The notes under the pieces were generated by a model that saw only the letters and a list, made by a program, of their open reading frames with translations, did no database searches and had not been told where the DNA came from. Shown here piece after piece: positions 10,925 through 19,246 of a DNA stretch of 30,203 nucleotides (its first letter is position 1; each line of letters begins with the position of its first letter). The translations under genes were made by a program, and so were the position numbers. The stretch comes from a virus: positions 1 through 30,203 of IMG/VR virus record IMGVR_UViG_3300047274_000161; one strand, given 5' to 3'.

Positions 10925-11785
10925 ATGAGATACGCTCCTAGGACACAGAGTTCTTCTAGTATTGATAGTTGGGGTCGCCCCGCTACCCCTGGAATTGGTG
11001 TTGTTGATGGTTATGGTGTTGCGACTGGTGGTTCATCCTCAACAATAACCGTTGGTGGCAAAAGTTATAGACTTTTGACTTTTACCTCTACTGGTACTTT
11101 AACTGTTACCGCATCTGGCCTTTTTGATATTTTGGTTATTGGTGGTGGTTCATCGGGTGAAAACTCTTGGGCTGGTAACGGTCGTCCAGGTTCTGGTGGC
11201 GGTGGTTCTGGTGGCTATATGCAAACAAGTGTTTATTTCACTAGCACCAATACCCATACTTTGACGGTTGGTGCTGGTGGTGCTAAGCCTGCTGGAACAA
11301 TGGAAGGACCATATTTTGGCACTCCTTCTGGTTTGCATATTACCTCCACATCTGGTGTTCCACTTGTCGTGGCAGTTGGTAGTGCATCTGGCAAAGGTGC
11401 AGCACCATCGTGGTCATCTGGTTATGTTGCCAACCACCCATTGTTTGGTGGCAAAGATGGTGGCACAGGCGGTGGCGGTGGCAACGGCGGTGGTGGTGGC
11501 GGACTCGGTGGAGTTGGCGCAGCCGTAGGCGTTGGCGGAACTGGCGCAGATTTTTCTGCTTGGCTCGGTCAATCTGCTGGTACTACCTATTTGGGTGGTG
11601 GCGGTTGTGGTCGAAACTCTAGTGGAACTGTTTATGCTGGTGGCGCAGGTGGTGGTGGAGGAAACTCCCCTGGAACTGGTGTCGCAAACGGTGGAGCAAA
11701 CACTGGTGGCGGCGGTCGTGGTGGCGCAGATACAGATAGCGGTGCTGGCGGCTCTGGTGTTGTTTATGTGAGGTTCAGGATTTAA
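10925..11785 (+). CDS. Glycine-rich tail fibre / adhesin-like protein
   Basis: Protein of 286 aa. Residues 1-65 form a Ser/Thr-rich head with GGKSYRLLTFTSTGTLTV, the typical entry to a glycine-rich domain. A FDILVIGGGSSG motif follows, then long Gly/Ala/Ser runs (about 80-280), and the protein ends in GGSGVVYVRFRI, the family's standard C-terminus. Such domains form polyglycine-II-like receptor-binding tips in phage fibres. Host recognition is therefore likely. The gene lies between two small virion proteins, with GGAG upstream of the ATG. Confidence 0.8.
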   Translation: MRYAPRTQSSSSIDSWGRPATPGIGVVDGYGVATGGSSSTITVGGKSYRLLTFTSTGTLTVTASGLFDILVIGGGSSGENSWAGNGRPGSGGGGSGGYMQTSVYFTSTNTHTLTVGAGGAKPAGTMEGPYFGTPSGLHITSTSGVPLVVAVGSASGKGAAPSWSSGYVANHPLFGGKDGGTGGGGGNGGGGGGLGGVGAAVGVGGTGADFSAWLGQSAGTTYLGGGGCGRNSSGTVYAGGAGGGGGNSPGTGVANGGANTGGGGRGGADTDSGAGGSGVVYVRFRI

Positions 11786-11786
11786 T

Positions 11787-12044
11787 ATGGCTCATTTTGC
11801 AGAACTAAAAGATAACATTGTTCAACAGGTAATTGTTGTTGCCGACGCCGATTGCGGCGGTGGAGAGTTCCCTTCCAGCGAACCAGTAGGTCAGCAATTT
11901 ATTGCTGAAATTGGTTTGAGTGGAGATTGGAAACAAACTTCTTACAACTCTAATTTCCGTGGACGTTTTGCTGGTATCGGATTTTTTTATGATGCTGAAA
12001 AGGATGAGTTTGTTGCACCAAAGGTTGTTGATGAAGTTCTCTAG
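11787..12044 (+). CDS. Small virion-associated protein, 85 aa
   Basis: MAHFAELKDNIVQQVIVVAD, then FIAEIGLSGDWKQTSYNSNFRGRFAGIGFFYDAEKDEFVAP is a familiar short pattern in cyanophages, pelagiphages and freshwater phages. A conserved DCGGG-type loop and WKQTSYN core precede a C-terminal tail. It is usually encoded beside tail fibres and thought to be structural. This copy is short because the family's C-terminal Trp-rich tail is missing. It starts two bases after the fibre gene and overlaps the holin by 14 bases. Confidence 0.7.
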   Translation: MAHFAELKDNIVQQVIVVADADCGGGEFPSSEPVGQQFIAEIGLSGDWKQTSYNSNFRGRFAGIGFFYDAEKDEFVAPKVVDEVL

Positions 12045-12258
12045 TGAGCATAAGGCTATTGTTAAGTCGTGGGCAAAAGTATTTGCCGCCGCTGTAATCG
12101 CAGCCTACAGTGCAGGAAGTCGCGATTGGACTGTGCTTGTCAATGCTGGTGTTGCCGCATTGATTCCTGTAGTGTACTCTTGGCTTGACCCGAAGGATGC
12201 GCGCTTTGGTCGCCGTCTGGTGGTCAAGAAGAAGGCTGCCCCGAGAAAGAAGCGTTAA
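12031..12258 (+). CDS. Probable holin
   Basis: Protein of 75 aa from ATG 12031; a longer in-frame start upstream would lie entirely inside the previous gene. There are two hydrophobic helices, about residues 13-28 (WAKVFAAAVIAAYSAG) and 33-50 (WTVLVNAGVAALIPVVYSW), joined by a short turn. A strongly basic tail follows (RRLVVKKKAAPRKKR). The size, two helices, basic end and position directly before two cell-wall enzymes match class II phage holins. Assignment rests on topology and context. Confidence 0.7.
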   Translation: MKFSSEHKAIVKSWAKVFAAAVIAAYSAGSRDWTVLVNAGVAALIPVVYSWLDPKDARFGRRLVVKKKAAPRKKR

Positions 12259-12261
12259 GTA

Positions 12262-12708
12262 ATGCCATCTAAAAAACCAGCAATTCAGCGAGGGCAAGGA
12301 CACCCCACTGGTATTATTGATGATACCGCTAAAGCATTTGGCAAAGCAGTAAAAAATGCAAAAACTACTATTGCCAGAAAAACTGCTGCAAAATCATTGA
12401 CCCTTAATTCAAGCGGCACAATTTCCAGAAAAGCAAAATCAACAAGAATACAAACTGCTGCTGATAGATATTTACAAAAAGAGTTTTCTGTTAAAGGCGT
12501 TCCTAATTCTTATAGTATAACAAAAGACCCTTATGTTGGTAAAGAGGTTCTAAAAACTCGCCCATCAAAGCGCGTGATAAAAGAACACAAGAAATCCATG
12601 CGTAGTCTTGAAAAGGGCAAAACAAAATTGCAGAAAACTTTGCAAAAAACTGATAAAAAATTGCAAAAAGATTTAAAGAAAATAGACAAAAGGCATAGAC
12701 CACGATAA
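12262..12708 (+). CDS. Basic protein with AIQ..QGHPTGIIDD N-terminal tag
   Basis: Protein of 148 aa, about 30% Lys/Arg. Its N-terminus (SKKPAIQRGQGHPTGIIDD, then TAKAFGKAVKN) closely matches that of the 169-aa basic protein at 19297, while the rest is unrelated. The C-terminal third is a Lys-rich helix of repeated LQK units. It lies inside the lysis cassette, which is unusual for a DNA-binding or virion protein. A shared tag on different basic proteins suggests a common targeting signal, perhaps into the prohead. Function is inferred. Confidence 0.7.
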   Translation: MPSKKPAIQRGQGHPTGIIDDTAKAFGKAVKNAKTTIARKTAAKSLTLNSSGTISRKAKSTRIQTAADRYLQKEFSVKGVPNSYSITKDPYVGKEVLKTRPSKRVIKEHKKSMRSLEKGKTKLQKTLQKTDKKLQKDLKKIDKRHRPR

Positions 12709-13169
12709 TGCGTCGACCCTACACAGGAATGTCTGACGGCGTTTCCAAAGGGAAACGCCCAGGAACTGAAACATTTGTAAAACATTGTATTCTGCTAAGT
12801 AAAAAGAACTTGTGGAATAATGGAACTTGGGGTGTGCGCTCAATTAAGGGCAAGCCCGAGAAGATGTCTGTTCATTCAACGGGTCGGGCTATGGATTTGA
12901 GTTGGCGCGGCAAAGACAGAAAGACAGCCAACGAGTTTATAAACTTTCTTGCCGATAACGCTGTGGCGTTGGGCATTGAACTAATTATTGATTATTATCC
13001 AATCCCGCATGGTCGCGCTTATAAGTGTACGCGTGACGCATGGGAGAAGTATGACCGCCCCACTGTGAGTGGTGCGCCCAAGGGTGACTGGTATCATATT
13101 GAACTGTCTCCCGAGTTTGCTGATGATGCCAAGAAGGTGCATCAAGCGTTTAAGGCACTATTCAAGTAA
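12708..13169 (+). CDS. M15-family peptidase endolysin
   Basis: Protein of 153 aa. SVHSTGRAMD (residues 54-63) and WYHIE (128-132) carry the zinc ligands His56, Asp63 and His130 plus catalytic Glu132 of the M15 (VanY/D-Ala-D-Ala carboxypeptidase) family. It should cut peptidoglycan stem peptides or cross-links at lysis. No signal peptide is present, so it would need the holin to reach the wall. The start overlaps the previous stop as TAATG. A lysozyme gene follows. Confidence 0.85.
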   Translation: MRRPYTGMSDGVSKGKRPGTETFVKHCILLSKKNLWNNGTWGVRSIKGKPEKMSVHSTGRAMDLSWRGKDRKTANEFINFLADNAVALGIELIIDYYPIPHGRAYKCTRDAWEKYDRPTVSGAPKGDWYHIELSPEFADDAKKVHQAFKALFK

Positions 13170-13173
13170 CCTG

Positions 13174-13193
13174 TAGTGGACTGCGGTTCACTA
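13174..13193 (+). promoter_or_regulatory. Hairpin between the two lysis enzymes
   Basis: TAGTGGAC-TGCG-GTTCACTA: an 8-bp stem (one G-U pair in RNA) with a TGCG tetraloop in the 35-base gap before the lysozyme start. No T-tract follows. It may adjust translation or protect the downstream mRNA. Confidence 0.45.
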
Positions 13194-13204
13194 GACTGGA
13201 ATCT

Positions 13205-13636
13205 ATGAAAAAGTTACTGCTAGTTTTGGCTATACTGTTTTCGGTTATGGTTGCCTCCCCTGTCTCTGCTACAACCCGTGAGTTGTTGTGCGACACAAGA
13301 CATAATATCACTAAAATGGTTTCTGCCAAGCGGTCCGCTGGCAGATACCAAGTGGATTATGTCATGTGGCGCGAATCACGCTGCCGACAGGTAGCATTCA
13401 ACCCGAATGACCCTATGGGGGGTTCTTATGGTCTTTTCCAAATCAACGCTTATTGGTGTAAGCCTAGTAGATACTATAAGCGCGGCTGGTTACAGACGCA
13501 AGGTATATTGGATAACTGTGAAGATTTATTCAATCCTGTTGTTAACGCTCGGGCTTTTATCGCTATTTTTGATTATGCTGAAAAAACTTATGGGAACGGC
13601 TGGCTACCTTGGGGAGGTACTCCGCGGTGGAACTAA
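13205..13636 (+). CDS. Secreted SLT-like lysozyme / transglycosylase
   Basis: Protein of 143 aa with a clear signal peptide (MKKLLLVLAILFSVMVASPVSA, cleavage near residue 22). The mature part is a lysozyme/lytic transglycosylase domain: catalytic Glu57 in WRESRC, then GGSYGLFQIN (72-81), which matches the substrate-cleft motif, and a late FAKTYG-like helix. Four Cys (29, 60, 85, 105) could form two disulfides outside the cytoplasm. A signal peptide suggests export by the Sec system, so it may act at entry or at lysis independently of the holin. It overlaps the terminase gene. Confidence 0.8.
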   Translation: MKKLLLVLAILFSVMVASPVSATTRELLCDTRHNITKMVSAKRSAGRYQVDYVMWRESRCRQVAFNPNDPMGGSYGLFQINAYWCKPSRYYKRGWLQTQGILDNCEDLFNPVVNARAFIAIFDYAEKTYGNGWLPWGGTPRWN

Positions 13637-15231
13637 ACGAACTTCTTAACGAAAAAGAATGGCGCAAGTGTCGCGGTCCGCAGGACGCGACCAACGAAGA
13701 ACTATTAGAAGCATTCGCCTATTTCTGTGGTAACTACTGGAATATTAAACATCCTGAACATGGGCGTATCAAGTTTGAGTTGCGGGAAGCACAGTTGGAA
13801 ACTGTGCATACTTGGCTAGAGGAACGCTATAGTATTGTTTTGAAGGCACGCCAGATTGGGTTCTCTACACTGGTTGCGGCCTATTGTTTTTGGTTGGCTT
13901 TCTTTTGGCCTGACCGTTTTATTGTTATGTTGTCCCGCACCGAACGAGAATCGGTCAAGTTGCTGGCTAAAGCAAAATACGGTTACAGATTTATGCCATT
14001 GTGGATGAAGCAGCGTGGTCCTCAGCAGGTGACAGAGCATCAGTTGAAAATGGTATTTGATAACGAATCCGCTATCGAGTCGCTACCGTCCAGCAATGAC
14101 CCTGCTCGTGGTGAGTCGGTGTATTTGGTTGTTGTGGACGAGTGGGCGTTCTTGCCCAATGCCGAGGAAGCGTGGGCATCTATTGAACCTGTTGCCGATG
14201 TCGGCGGTCGTGTAATCGGTCTGTCTACTGCTAACGGGTCTGGTAACTTTTATCATCAACTATGGGTCGGCTCCCAAACGGGAGCCAACCGTTTCAAAGG
14301 AGTGTTCTTTCCGTGGTCTGCTGATGGTGAGCGTGATGAAGACTGGTACAATGCTAAGGCTGCAAATATGCACTCTTGGCAACTGCATCAGGAATACCCG
14401 TCATTCCCTGAGGAAGCGTTTATTAAGTCGGGTAATCCTGTTTTTAATATCGAGTTGTTGGACGAGATGCCTGTTATGGAGGCTGAGACTGGTTACTATC
14501 ATTTATACTCTAGCGGCAATGGTGAGTTTCGCCCCGAAGAGGGCGGCGAACTGTCTGTATGGGATTTTCCTAGGGCTGAAGGTGTATATACGATTGGTGC
14601 GGATGTCGCGGAAGGTTTGTCGTATGGTGACTACAGTTCCGCACACATTATAGACGCAACCACAGGTATTGTGGTTGCCCACTGGCATGGACGAATCGAG
14701 CCAGATATTTTTGGTGAACTATTGGCGGAGTTGGGTTGGTGGTATAATAACGCTATTTTGGGTATCGAAAACAACAACCACGGTTTGACCTGTATTAAAG
14801 CAGCCCAAAAATATGGTTACAAGAATCTTTATAGGCAGCGTAAGTTGGCTCGGGTGCGACCCGAAGCCACCGAAATCCTTGGTTGGCGCACCACAGCGAC
14901 GACAAAGCCTATTTTGATTGACGAATTGAATGCTGCTTTGCGTGATTCGTCTATTGAGTTGTATGATGGGCATACTATTGCCGAGTTGCGCACCTTTGTG
15001 CGCAAGGAAAACGGCAAAATGGCTGGTTCCCCGCATGACGACAGAGTAATTTCTTTGGCGATTGCGGTTCAGATGCTGAAATATGTGTGGCTTCCAGAGT
15101 ACCGCAGCGATTTTAAGCCCCCAACCAATAGTTTGATGTGGTGGGAGCAGCATATTTATGGCGGTATGCCCGCCACTAAGACCTTTTTGGGGGCGCATAA
15201 TGTTCGAGAACGCACCCCATTTGGTTCATAG
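13627..15231 (+). CDS. terL: Large terminase subunit
   Basis: Protein of 534 aa from GTG 13627, chosen because GGGGAGG lies nine bases upstream; a TTG 18 bases earlier is the alternative. The ATPase has KARQIGFST (about residues 73-81, Walker A-like) and VYLVVVDEWA (about 165-174, Walker B with Asp-Glu). The nuclease half carries GADVAEG with Asp326, GIENNNHG with Glu381, and PHDDRV with Asp471/472, the acidic triad of the RNase H-like domain. It packages DNA through the portal. The gene overlaps the lysozyme gene. Length fits the family. Confidence 0.95.
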   Translation: MELNELLNEKEWRKCRGPQDATNEELLEAFAYFCGNYWNIKHPEHGRIKFELREAQLETVHTWLEERYSIVLKARQIGFSTLVAAYCFWLAFFWPDRFIVMLSRTERESVKLLAKAKYGYRFMPLWMKQRGPQQVTEHQLKMVFDNESAIESLPSSNDPARGESVYLVVVDEWAFLPNAEEAWASIEPVADVGGRVIGLSTANGSGNFYHQLWVGSQTGANRFKGVFFPWSADGERDEDWYNAKAANMHSWQLHQEYPSFPEEAFIKSGNPVFNIELLDEMPVMEAETGYYHLYSSGNGEFRPEEGGELSVWDFPRAEGVYTIGADVAEGLSYGDYSSAHIIDATTGIVVAHWHGRIEPDIFGELLAELGWWYNNAILGIENNNHGLTCIKAAQKYGYKNLYRQRKLARVRPEATEILGWRTTATTKPILIDELNAALRDSSIELYDGHTIAELRTFVRKENGKMAGSPHDDRVISLAIAVQMLKYVWLPEYRSDFKPPTNSLMWWEQHIYGGMPATKTFLGAHNVRERTPFGS

Positions 15232-15237
15232 GGAACA
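15229..15237 (+). promoter_or_regulatory. TAGGGAACA motif overlapping the terminase stop
   Basis: The terminase TAG stop forms the first three bases. GAATGTGTATTTATG follows, up to the next start, which has no other recognisable ribosome site. Confidence 0.6.
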
Positions 15238-15249
15238 GAATGTGTATTT

Positions 15250-15474
15250 ATGATGGAATTAGTGTGCGAAACTTGTCAAAAACAGTTCTTTGTGGAGCAG
15301 ATGCCTCATCGTGGAGAAATCTGCTTCAAATGCCATATTAAGGGGGTCCGTCTTGGCTTTACCTATGGTCAAGAGGATTTTCATGGTCCTACTATTGCTG
15401 AGCGTCAGCGTCAAACTGTGGAACAGGCTAAGATTAACGGTTACAATGCCGAACCTGTCACGAACTGGATGTAA
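15250..15474 (+). CDS. Small zinc-ribbon protein, 74 aa
   Basis: Two CxxC pairs, CETC (residues 6-9) and CFKC (25-28), should hold one zinc. The middle reads VRLGFTYGQEDFHGPTIAERQ, followed by a helix and NGYNAEPVTNW. I recall this arrangement from short proteins encoded just after terminase in aquatic phages, with no known role. A packaging or head-assembly role is suggested by position only. It has two Met codons at the start and an AGGGAACA motif upstream. Confidence 0.7.
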   Translation: MMELVCETCQKQFFVEQMPHRGEICFKCHIKGVRLGFTYGQEDFHGPTIAERQRQTVEQAKINGYNAEPVTNWM

Positions 15475-15477
15475 TGT

Positions 15478-15684
15478 ATGTCGTCGGCGGTCTGGGTTCC
15501 TATCGCGGTCGCGATTATCACAGGACCAGTCGTTGTGGTATTACAAAAACTTCGCAAAGAGAATACCGACCAGCACGCCCAAGGACAGATTCTTTTACGA
15601 ATGATAGGTAAAAAGGTCGATAATATCGGCACAAAGTTGGACAACCATATTGGTTGGCACGAAGGTCAGAAGGACGCAGAATAA
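15478..15684 (+). CDS. Small membrane-anchored coiled-coil protein, 68 aa
   Basis: Residues 5-22 (VWVPIAVAIITGPVVVVL) form a single membrane helix with the frequently seen ITGPVVVVLQ motif. The rest is a charged helix (RMIGKKVDNIGTKLDNHIGWH) likely to be a short coiled coil facing the cytoplasm or virion. Related short proteins sit between terminase and portal in other aquatic phages. The stop TAA overlaps the portal start as TAATG. Confidence 0.7.
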   Translation: MSSAVWVPIAVAIITGPVVVVLQKLRKENTDQHAQGQILLRMIGKKVDNIGTKLDNHIGWHEGQKDAE

Positions 15685-17402
15685 TGGCACGGAAATCGGC
15701 AGCAGACCATCTTAAGCATTATAAGCAGCGTCTGGAAGCATCTAAGCGTTGGCGTAAAAAGGATGGCTACGATGCCACTTGGAAGCGTTTGAACGACTTG
15801 TATCGCGGCAAGCATTTTGATGACTATAAGAACGAGGACCAGATGCTGGTCAACATTTCGTTCTCGACCATCAATGTTATTTCTCCAAGTATTTCGGTGA
15901 ACTATCCGAAGATTTCGGTTTCCGCTGTTAAGCCAGATAATGCGCCCCAGGCTGTCATTGCTGAGGCTGTGGTGAATTACTGGTGGAAGCATCGTGACAT
16001 TCGCTCGGAGTTTCGCCGTGCGGTCAAGGATATGTTGGCGTTTGGTCACGGCTGGATTAAGGTTGGTTACCGTTTTGTTGAAGAAGTTGTTGAGGGTGAC
16101 CCTGAGATTTCTGACACCGCCGAAGGCGGTGAAAGCCAGCCACTAACCGTTATTCGCGAAGACAGCCCGTTCGCTGAGCGTGTGTCCGTCAGCGATGTGT
16201 TCGTTGACCCAGATGCCACCAGCATGAAGGATTTGAAGTGGATTGCTCAACGCATTCGTCGCCCTATGGCTGATGTTAAGTCTGATAAGCGTTACTCGAA
16301 GGCTGCCCGTGAGCAGGTTCAGCCGATGGCGGTCAGCCGCTACGCGGATGACCCGTCCCGACGCAAGATTCACGACACCAATGAAGGTTATGCCGAGATT
16401 TGGGAGTTTTATGATGTTGCTGCTGGTTTGATGTCGGTGTTCTGTGAGGGTTCGGAGCAGTTTCTTGTGAAGCCAATGCCGATGCCTTATTCGTTTGGTC
16501 AGCCGTTTGTGATGATTCGCAACTATGATGTCCCAGACCAGTTTTATCCGATTGGCGACTTGGAAACGATTGAACCGTTGCAACTCGAGTTGAACGAAAC
16601 CCGTACCCAGATGATGAATCATCGCAAGAAGTTCAGCCGTAAGTACCTCTACAAGGAGTCGGCGTTTGACCAGTTGGGTCGGTCAGCATTGGAATCGGAT
16701 GACGACAATGTAATGGTTCCAGTTATTACAGATGAGCCGCTGGGTGCTGTTGTTTCGGCTTTTCCTGCTGTTATTAACCCGCCAGAGTTCTATAACCAAA
16801 CTGGTCAGATTATGAGTGACATTGACCGTGTTTCTGGTGTTTCAGAGTTCCAGCGTGGTGGCATTTCAGAGATTCGCCGTACGGCAACCGAGGTTAGCGG
16901 TTTGATTGATGCCGCCAACGCCCGCACAGCGGACAAGTTGGCGGTTGTGGAGCAGGCTATTGCTGAGGTTGGTCGCCGTATGATTGCTTTGGCGCAACAG
17001 TTCATGGTCGGTGAACAGGTTGCCCGTATCACTGGCAAAGACGGTGAGCCTGTTTGGGTGAACTTTGACCGCGACTATTTGGCTGGCGATTTTGACTTTG
17101 AAGTTGCTGCTGGTTCAACACAGCCGAACAATGAGTCGTTTAAGCGTCAAATGGCTTTGCAGATGGTTGATGCTATGTCGCCGTTTGCTGGTGCTGGCAT
17201 TGTTGATATGAAGAAGTTGGCTGCCCATGTGCTTCAGTTCGGATTCGGTGTTAAGAATCCTGAACAGTTCTTGGCTGAGCCTGCCCCTCCTGTCCCTGCT
17301 GGTCCTGAGGGCGCACCTGAGGGTGCTGCCCCCACTGTTCCTCCCCAAGTGGCAGCGATGCTTCAGGGGCAGCAGGGGCAACCACCGTTGCCCCCAATGT
17401 AG
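15684..17402 (+). CDS. Portal protein
   Basis: Protein of 572 aa. ATG 15684 is chosen because it overlaps the upstream stop; ten further in-frame codons upstream lie inside the previous gene. Portal traits are the N-terminal WKRLNDLYRGKHFDDYK, the central ISPSISVNYPKISV and VNYWWKHRDIRSEFRRAVKDMLAFGHGWIKVGY, a later YDVPDQFYPIGDLETIEPLQLELNETR, and the long stem helix region with SEIRRTATEVSG. These suit podovirus-type portals of aquatic phages. The ring forms the DNA channel and docks TerL. The tail is Pro-rich (PPQVAAMLQGQQGQPPLPP). Confidence 0.85.
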   Translation: MARKSAADHLKHYKQRLEASKRWRKKDGYDATWKRLNDLYRGKHFDDYKNEDQMLVNISFSTINVISPSISVNYPKISVSAVKPDNAPQAVIAEAVVNYWWKHRDIRSEFRRAVKDMLAFGHGWIKVGYRFVEEVVEGDPEISDTAEGGESQPLTVIREDSPFAERVSVSDVFVDPDATSMKDLKWIAQRIRRPMADVKSDKRYSKAAREQVQPMAVSRYADDPSRRKIHDTNEGYAEIWEFYDVAAGLMSVFCEGSEQFLVKPMPMPYSFGQPFVMIRNYDVPDQFYPIGDLETIEPLQLELNETRTQMMNHRKKFSRKYLYKESAFDQLGRSALESDDDNVMVPVITDEPLGAVVSAFPAVINPPEFYNQTGQIMSDIDRVSGVSEFQRGGISEIRRTATEVSGLIDAANARTADKLAVVEQAIAEVGRRMIALAQQFMVGEQVARITGKDGEPVWVNFDRDYLAGDFDFEVAAGSTQPNNESFKRQMALQMVDAMSPFAGAGIVDMKKLAAHVLQFGFGVKNPEQFLAEPAPPVPAGPEGAPEGAAPTVPPQVAAMLQGQQGQPPLPPM

Positions 17403-17408
17403 GGAACA
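17400..17408 (+). promoter_or_regulatory. TAGGGAACA motif overlapping the portal stop
   Basis: The portal TAG stop is part of the motif. CAACAAAACATATATAG follows, and then an AT-rich leader with CTAGGA twice and GGAG before the scaffold start. Confidence 0.6.
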
Positions 17409-17456
17409 ACAAAACATATATAGAGCAACCATCTAGGACTCTAGGAGATATTTTTA

Positions 17457-18248
17457 ATGAGTGATGAACTCGCAACGCCGTCCGTGGAACCCGAAGTTGG
17501 GTCAACCGTATCTGATAGCGTAAATACAGAAGCACCCGATACACCCGTCCTGCCAGTTGATGAGTACTCTAACTATAGAGTGCCAATCAAGGTGGATGGT
17601 GAGGAATTGCAAGTTCCTTTGTCGGAGGCTATCGCTGGTTATCAGCGTCAGGCCGATTACACTCGTAAGACGCAGGAACTGTCGCAGCAACGGGAACAAT
17701 TCCAGTTTGCTTCGGCTCTTCAGGCGGCTTTGGAGAATGACCCTGCCGCAACGATTGATTTGCTGTCTCAGCATTATGGTATCAGCCGTAAGGCTGCTAC
17801 CCAGATGGTTGAGCAGGCATCTGAATCGTTTGATGATATTGACCCTGTTGAGCGTCGGTATCGTGAACTTGACCAGCGTATAGCGTCCTTTGAGGATTAC
17901 CAGAATCAGCAGCAAGTTGAGCGTGAGATTCAGGGTTTGCAATCCAAGTATTCTGACTTTGATGTTCGAGAAGTTGTGACAGCCGCTTTGCGGATGGACA
18001 CTACTGACCTCGAGGGCGTGTATAAGCAACTAGCGTATGACAAGATGGTTGCAAAAGCACAGTTGGAGCAGGCTGCACAGCAGCGACAGCAGGCGGCGGA
18101 TGCCGCAGTTGTTGAGGCTAAGCGTGCGGCATCTGTTGTGTCTGGCGGAGCGTCAGCGACAGCCAGTACCACCAACGACACTTTTGTCCCTATCACCAGT
18201 ATTGCTGATGCTTGGGAAGCCGCTAAGCGTCAAATGGGAGCAAGTTAG
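17457..18248 (+). CDS. Capsid scaffolding protein
   Basis: Protein of 263 aa between portal and capsid, the standard scaffold position. It is acidic at the N-terminus and rich in Gln/Glu/Ala helices (YQRQADYTRKTQELSQQREQ, and AQLEQAAQQRQQAADAAVV). It contains the VDGEELQVPLSEAIAGYQRQADYT segment typical of many phage scaffolds, and it ends in a short helix that could bind capsid (DAWEAAKRQMGAS). It should direct procapsid assembly and then leave. GGAG precedes the ATG. Confidence 0.85.
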   Translation: MSDELATPSVEPEVGSTVSDSVNTEAPDTPVLPVDEYSNYRVPIKVDGEELQVPLSEAIAGYQRQADYTRKTQELSQQREQFQFASALQAALENDPAATIDLLSQHYGISRKAATQMVEQASESFDDIDPVERRYRELDQRIASFEDYQNQQQVEREIQGLQSKYSDFDVREVVTAALRMDTTDLEGVYKQLAYDKMVAKAQLEQAAQQRQQAADAAVVEAKRAASVVSGGASATASTTNDTFVPITSIADAWEAAKRQMGAS

Positions 18249-18284
18249 TTACCCACAAATTACTAGTTCTCTTAGGAGAGAATA

Positions 18285-19223
18285 ATGTCTAACCCAAACT
18301 TTGATGCGTTGCTTTCAACAACGCTCGCAAACTACCGTGACCAGTTGACCGATAACGTCTTCACGGCACGCCCACTGACCTACTTCCTCATGGACAAGGG
18401 TCGCATTCGTATGCTTAACGGCGGAACGAAGATTGTTGAACCGCTCATCTACGGTCAGAACTCGACCGTTGCTTCGTACAGCGGCTACGACACCATCTCG
18501 CTGACCGCACAGAGCGGCATCACGGCTGCCGAGTACGACTGGAAGCAGTACGCTGCATCCATCGCCATCTCGGGAATCGAAGAGGCAAAGAACAACGGCG
18601 AGCAGGAAATCATCAACCTGCTTGAGGCCAAGATTATGCAGGCTGAAGAGTCCATGCGTGAAGGCTTCAACCAGATGTTCTTCGCAGACGGAACTGGCAA
18701 CAGCGGCAAGGACTGGAACGGTCTTGGCAACATCGTTGAGGCTTCGGGAACCGTTGGTGGAATCAACCGTGCAACCGCTGGTAACGAGTACTGGCGTTCG
18801 TACGAGGAAAACACCGCAGGTGCTTTGACCCTCGCCCAGATGTCCACGGCGTACAACAGCGTGTCGGTCGGTAACGACCACCCAGACATGGTGCTGACGA
18901 CCCAGACCCTGTTCGAAAAGTATGAGGCACTCCTCCAGCCGCAACTCCGTTACACGGACACCAAGACCGCAGACGCTGGCTTCCAGAACCTGCTGTTCAA
19001 GGCTGCTCCTGTTGTGTACGATGAGCATTGCACCGCTGGTGTCGTGTACTTCCTCAACAGCAAGTACCTGACCCTCGTTGGTCACTCGGGTAAGTGGTTC
19101 GCACAGACGGATTTCGTCCGCCCAGAGAACCTCGATGCCCGTTACGCACTCATCATGTGCTACGGTAACCTGACCTGCCGCAACGCGGCTAAGCAGGGCA
19201 AGTTGACCGCCAAGACCGCCTAA
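18285..19223 (+). CDS. Major capsid protein, HK97 fold
   Basis: Protein of 312 aa following the scaffold gene. It lacks a long N-terminal delta domain. Features are LTYFLMDKGRIRMLNGG early, a charged spine helix (IINLLEAKIMQAEESMREGFNQMFF) and LTTQTLFEKYEALLQP. It closes with DARYALIMCYGNLTCRNAAKQG, a strand/helix end frequent in this capsid type. The codons differ sharply from its neighbours, with C-ending choices (AAC, ATC, CTG), as expected for the most highly expressed gene. AGGAG precedes the ATG. A terminator lies directly downstream. Confidence 0.88.
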   Translation: MSNPNFDALLSTTLANYRDQLTDNVFTARPLTYFLMDKGRIRMLNGGTKIVEPLIYGQNSTVASYSGYDTISLTAQSGITAAEYDWKQYAASIAISGIEEAKNNGEQEIINLLEAKIMQAEESMREGFNQMFFADGTGNSGKDWNGLGNIVEASGTVGGINRATAGNEYWRSYEENTAGALTLAQMSTAYNSVSVGNDHPDMVLTTQTLFEKYEALLQPQLRYTDTKTADAGFQNLLFKAAPVVYDEHCTAGVVYFLNSKYLTLVGHSGKWFAQTDFVRPENLDARYALIMCYGNLTCRNAAKQGKLTAKTA

Positions 19224-19230
19224 TCGGTTA

Positions 19231-19238
19231 AGGGAACA
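19231..19238 (+). promoter_or_regulatory. AGGGAACA motif between capsid gene and terminator
   Basis: AAGGGAACAACTAG begins seven bases after the capsid stop and only nine bases ahead of the terminator stem. If it starts transcription, the product would end almost at once, so this copy favours a role in RNA. Confidence 0.55.
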
Positions 19239-19246
19239 ACTAGTTA

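Noticed and set aside
11137-11785. Gly-rich repeats in the fibre gene as a tandem DNA repeat
   Set aside because: The GGT/GGC richness follows from the protein's Gly runs. No regular repeat unit is present at the DNA level.
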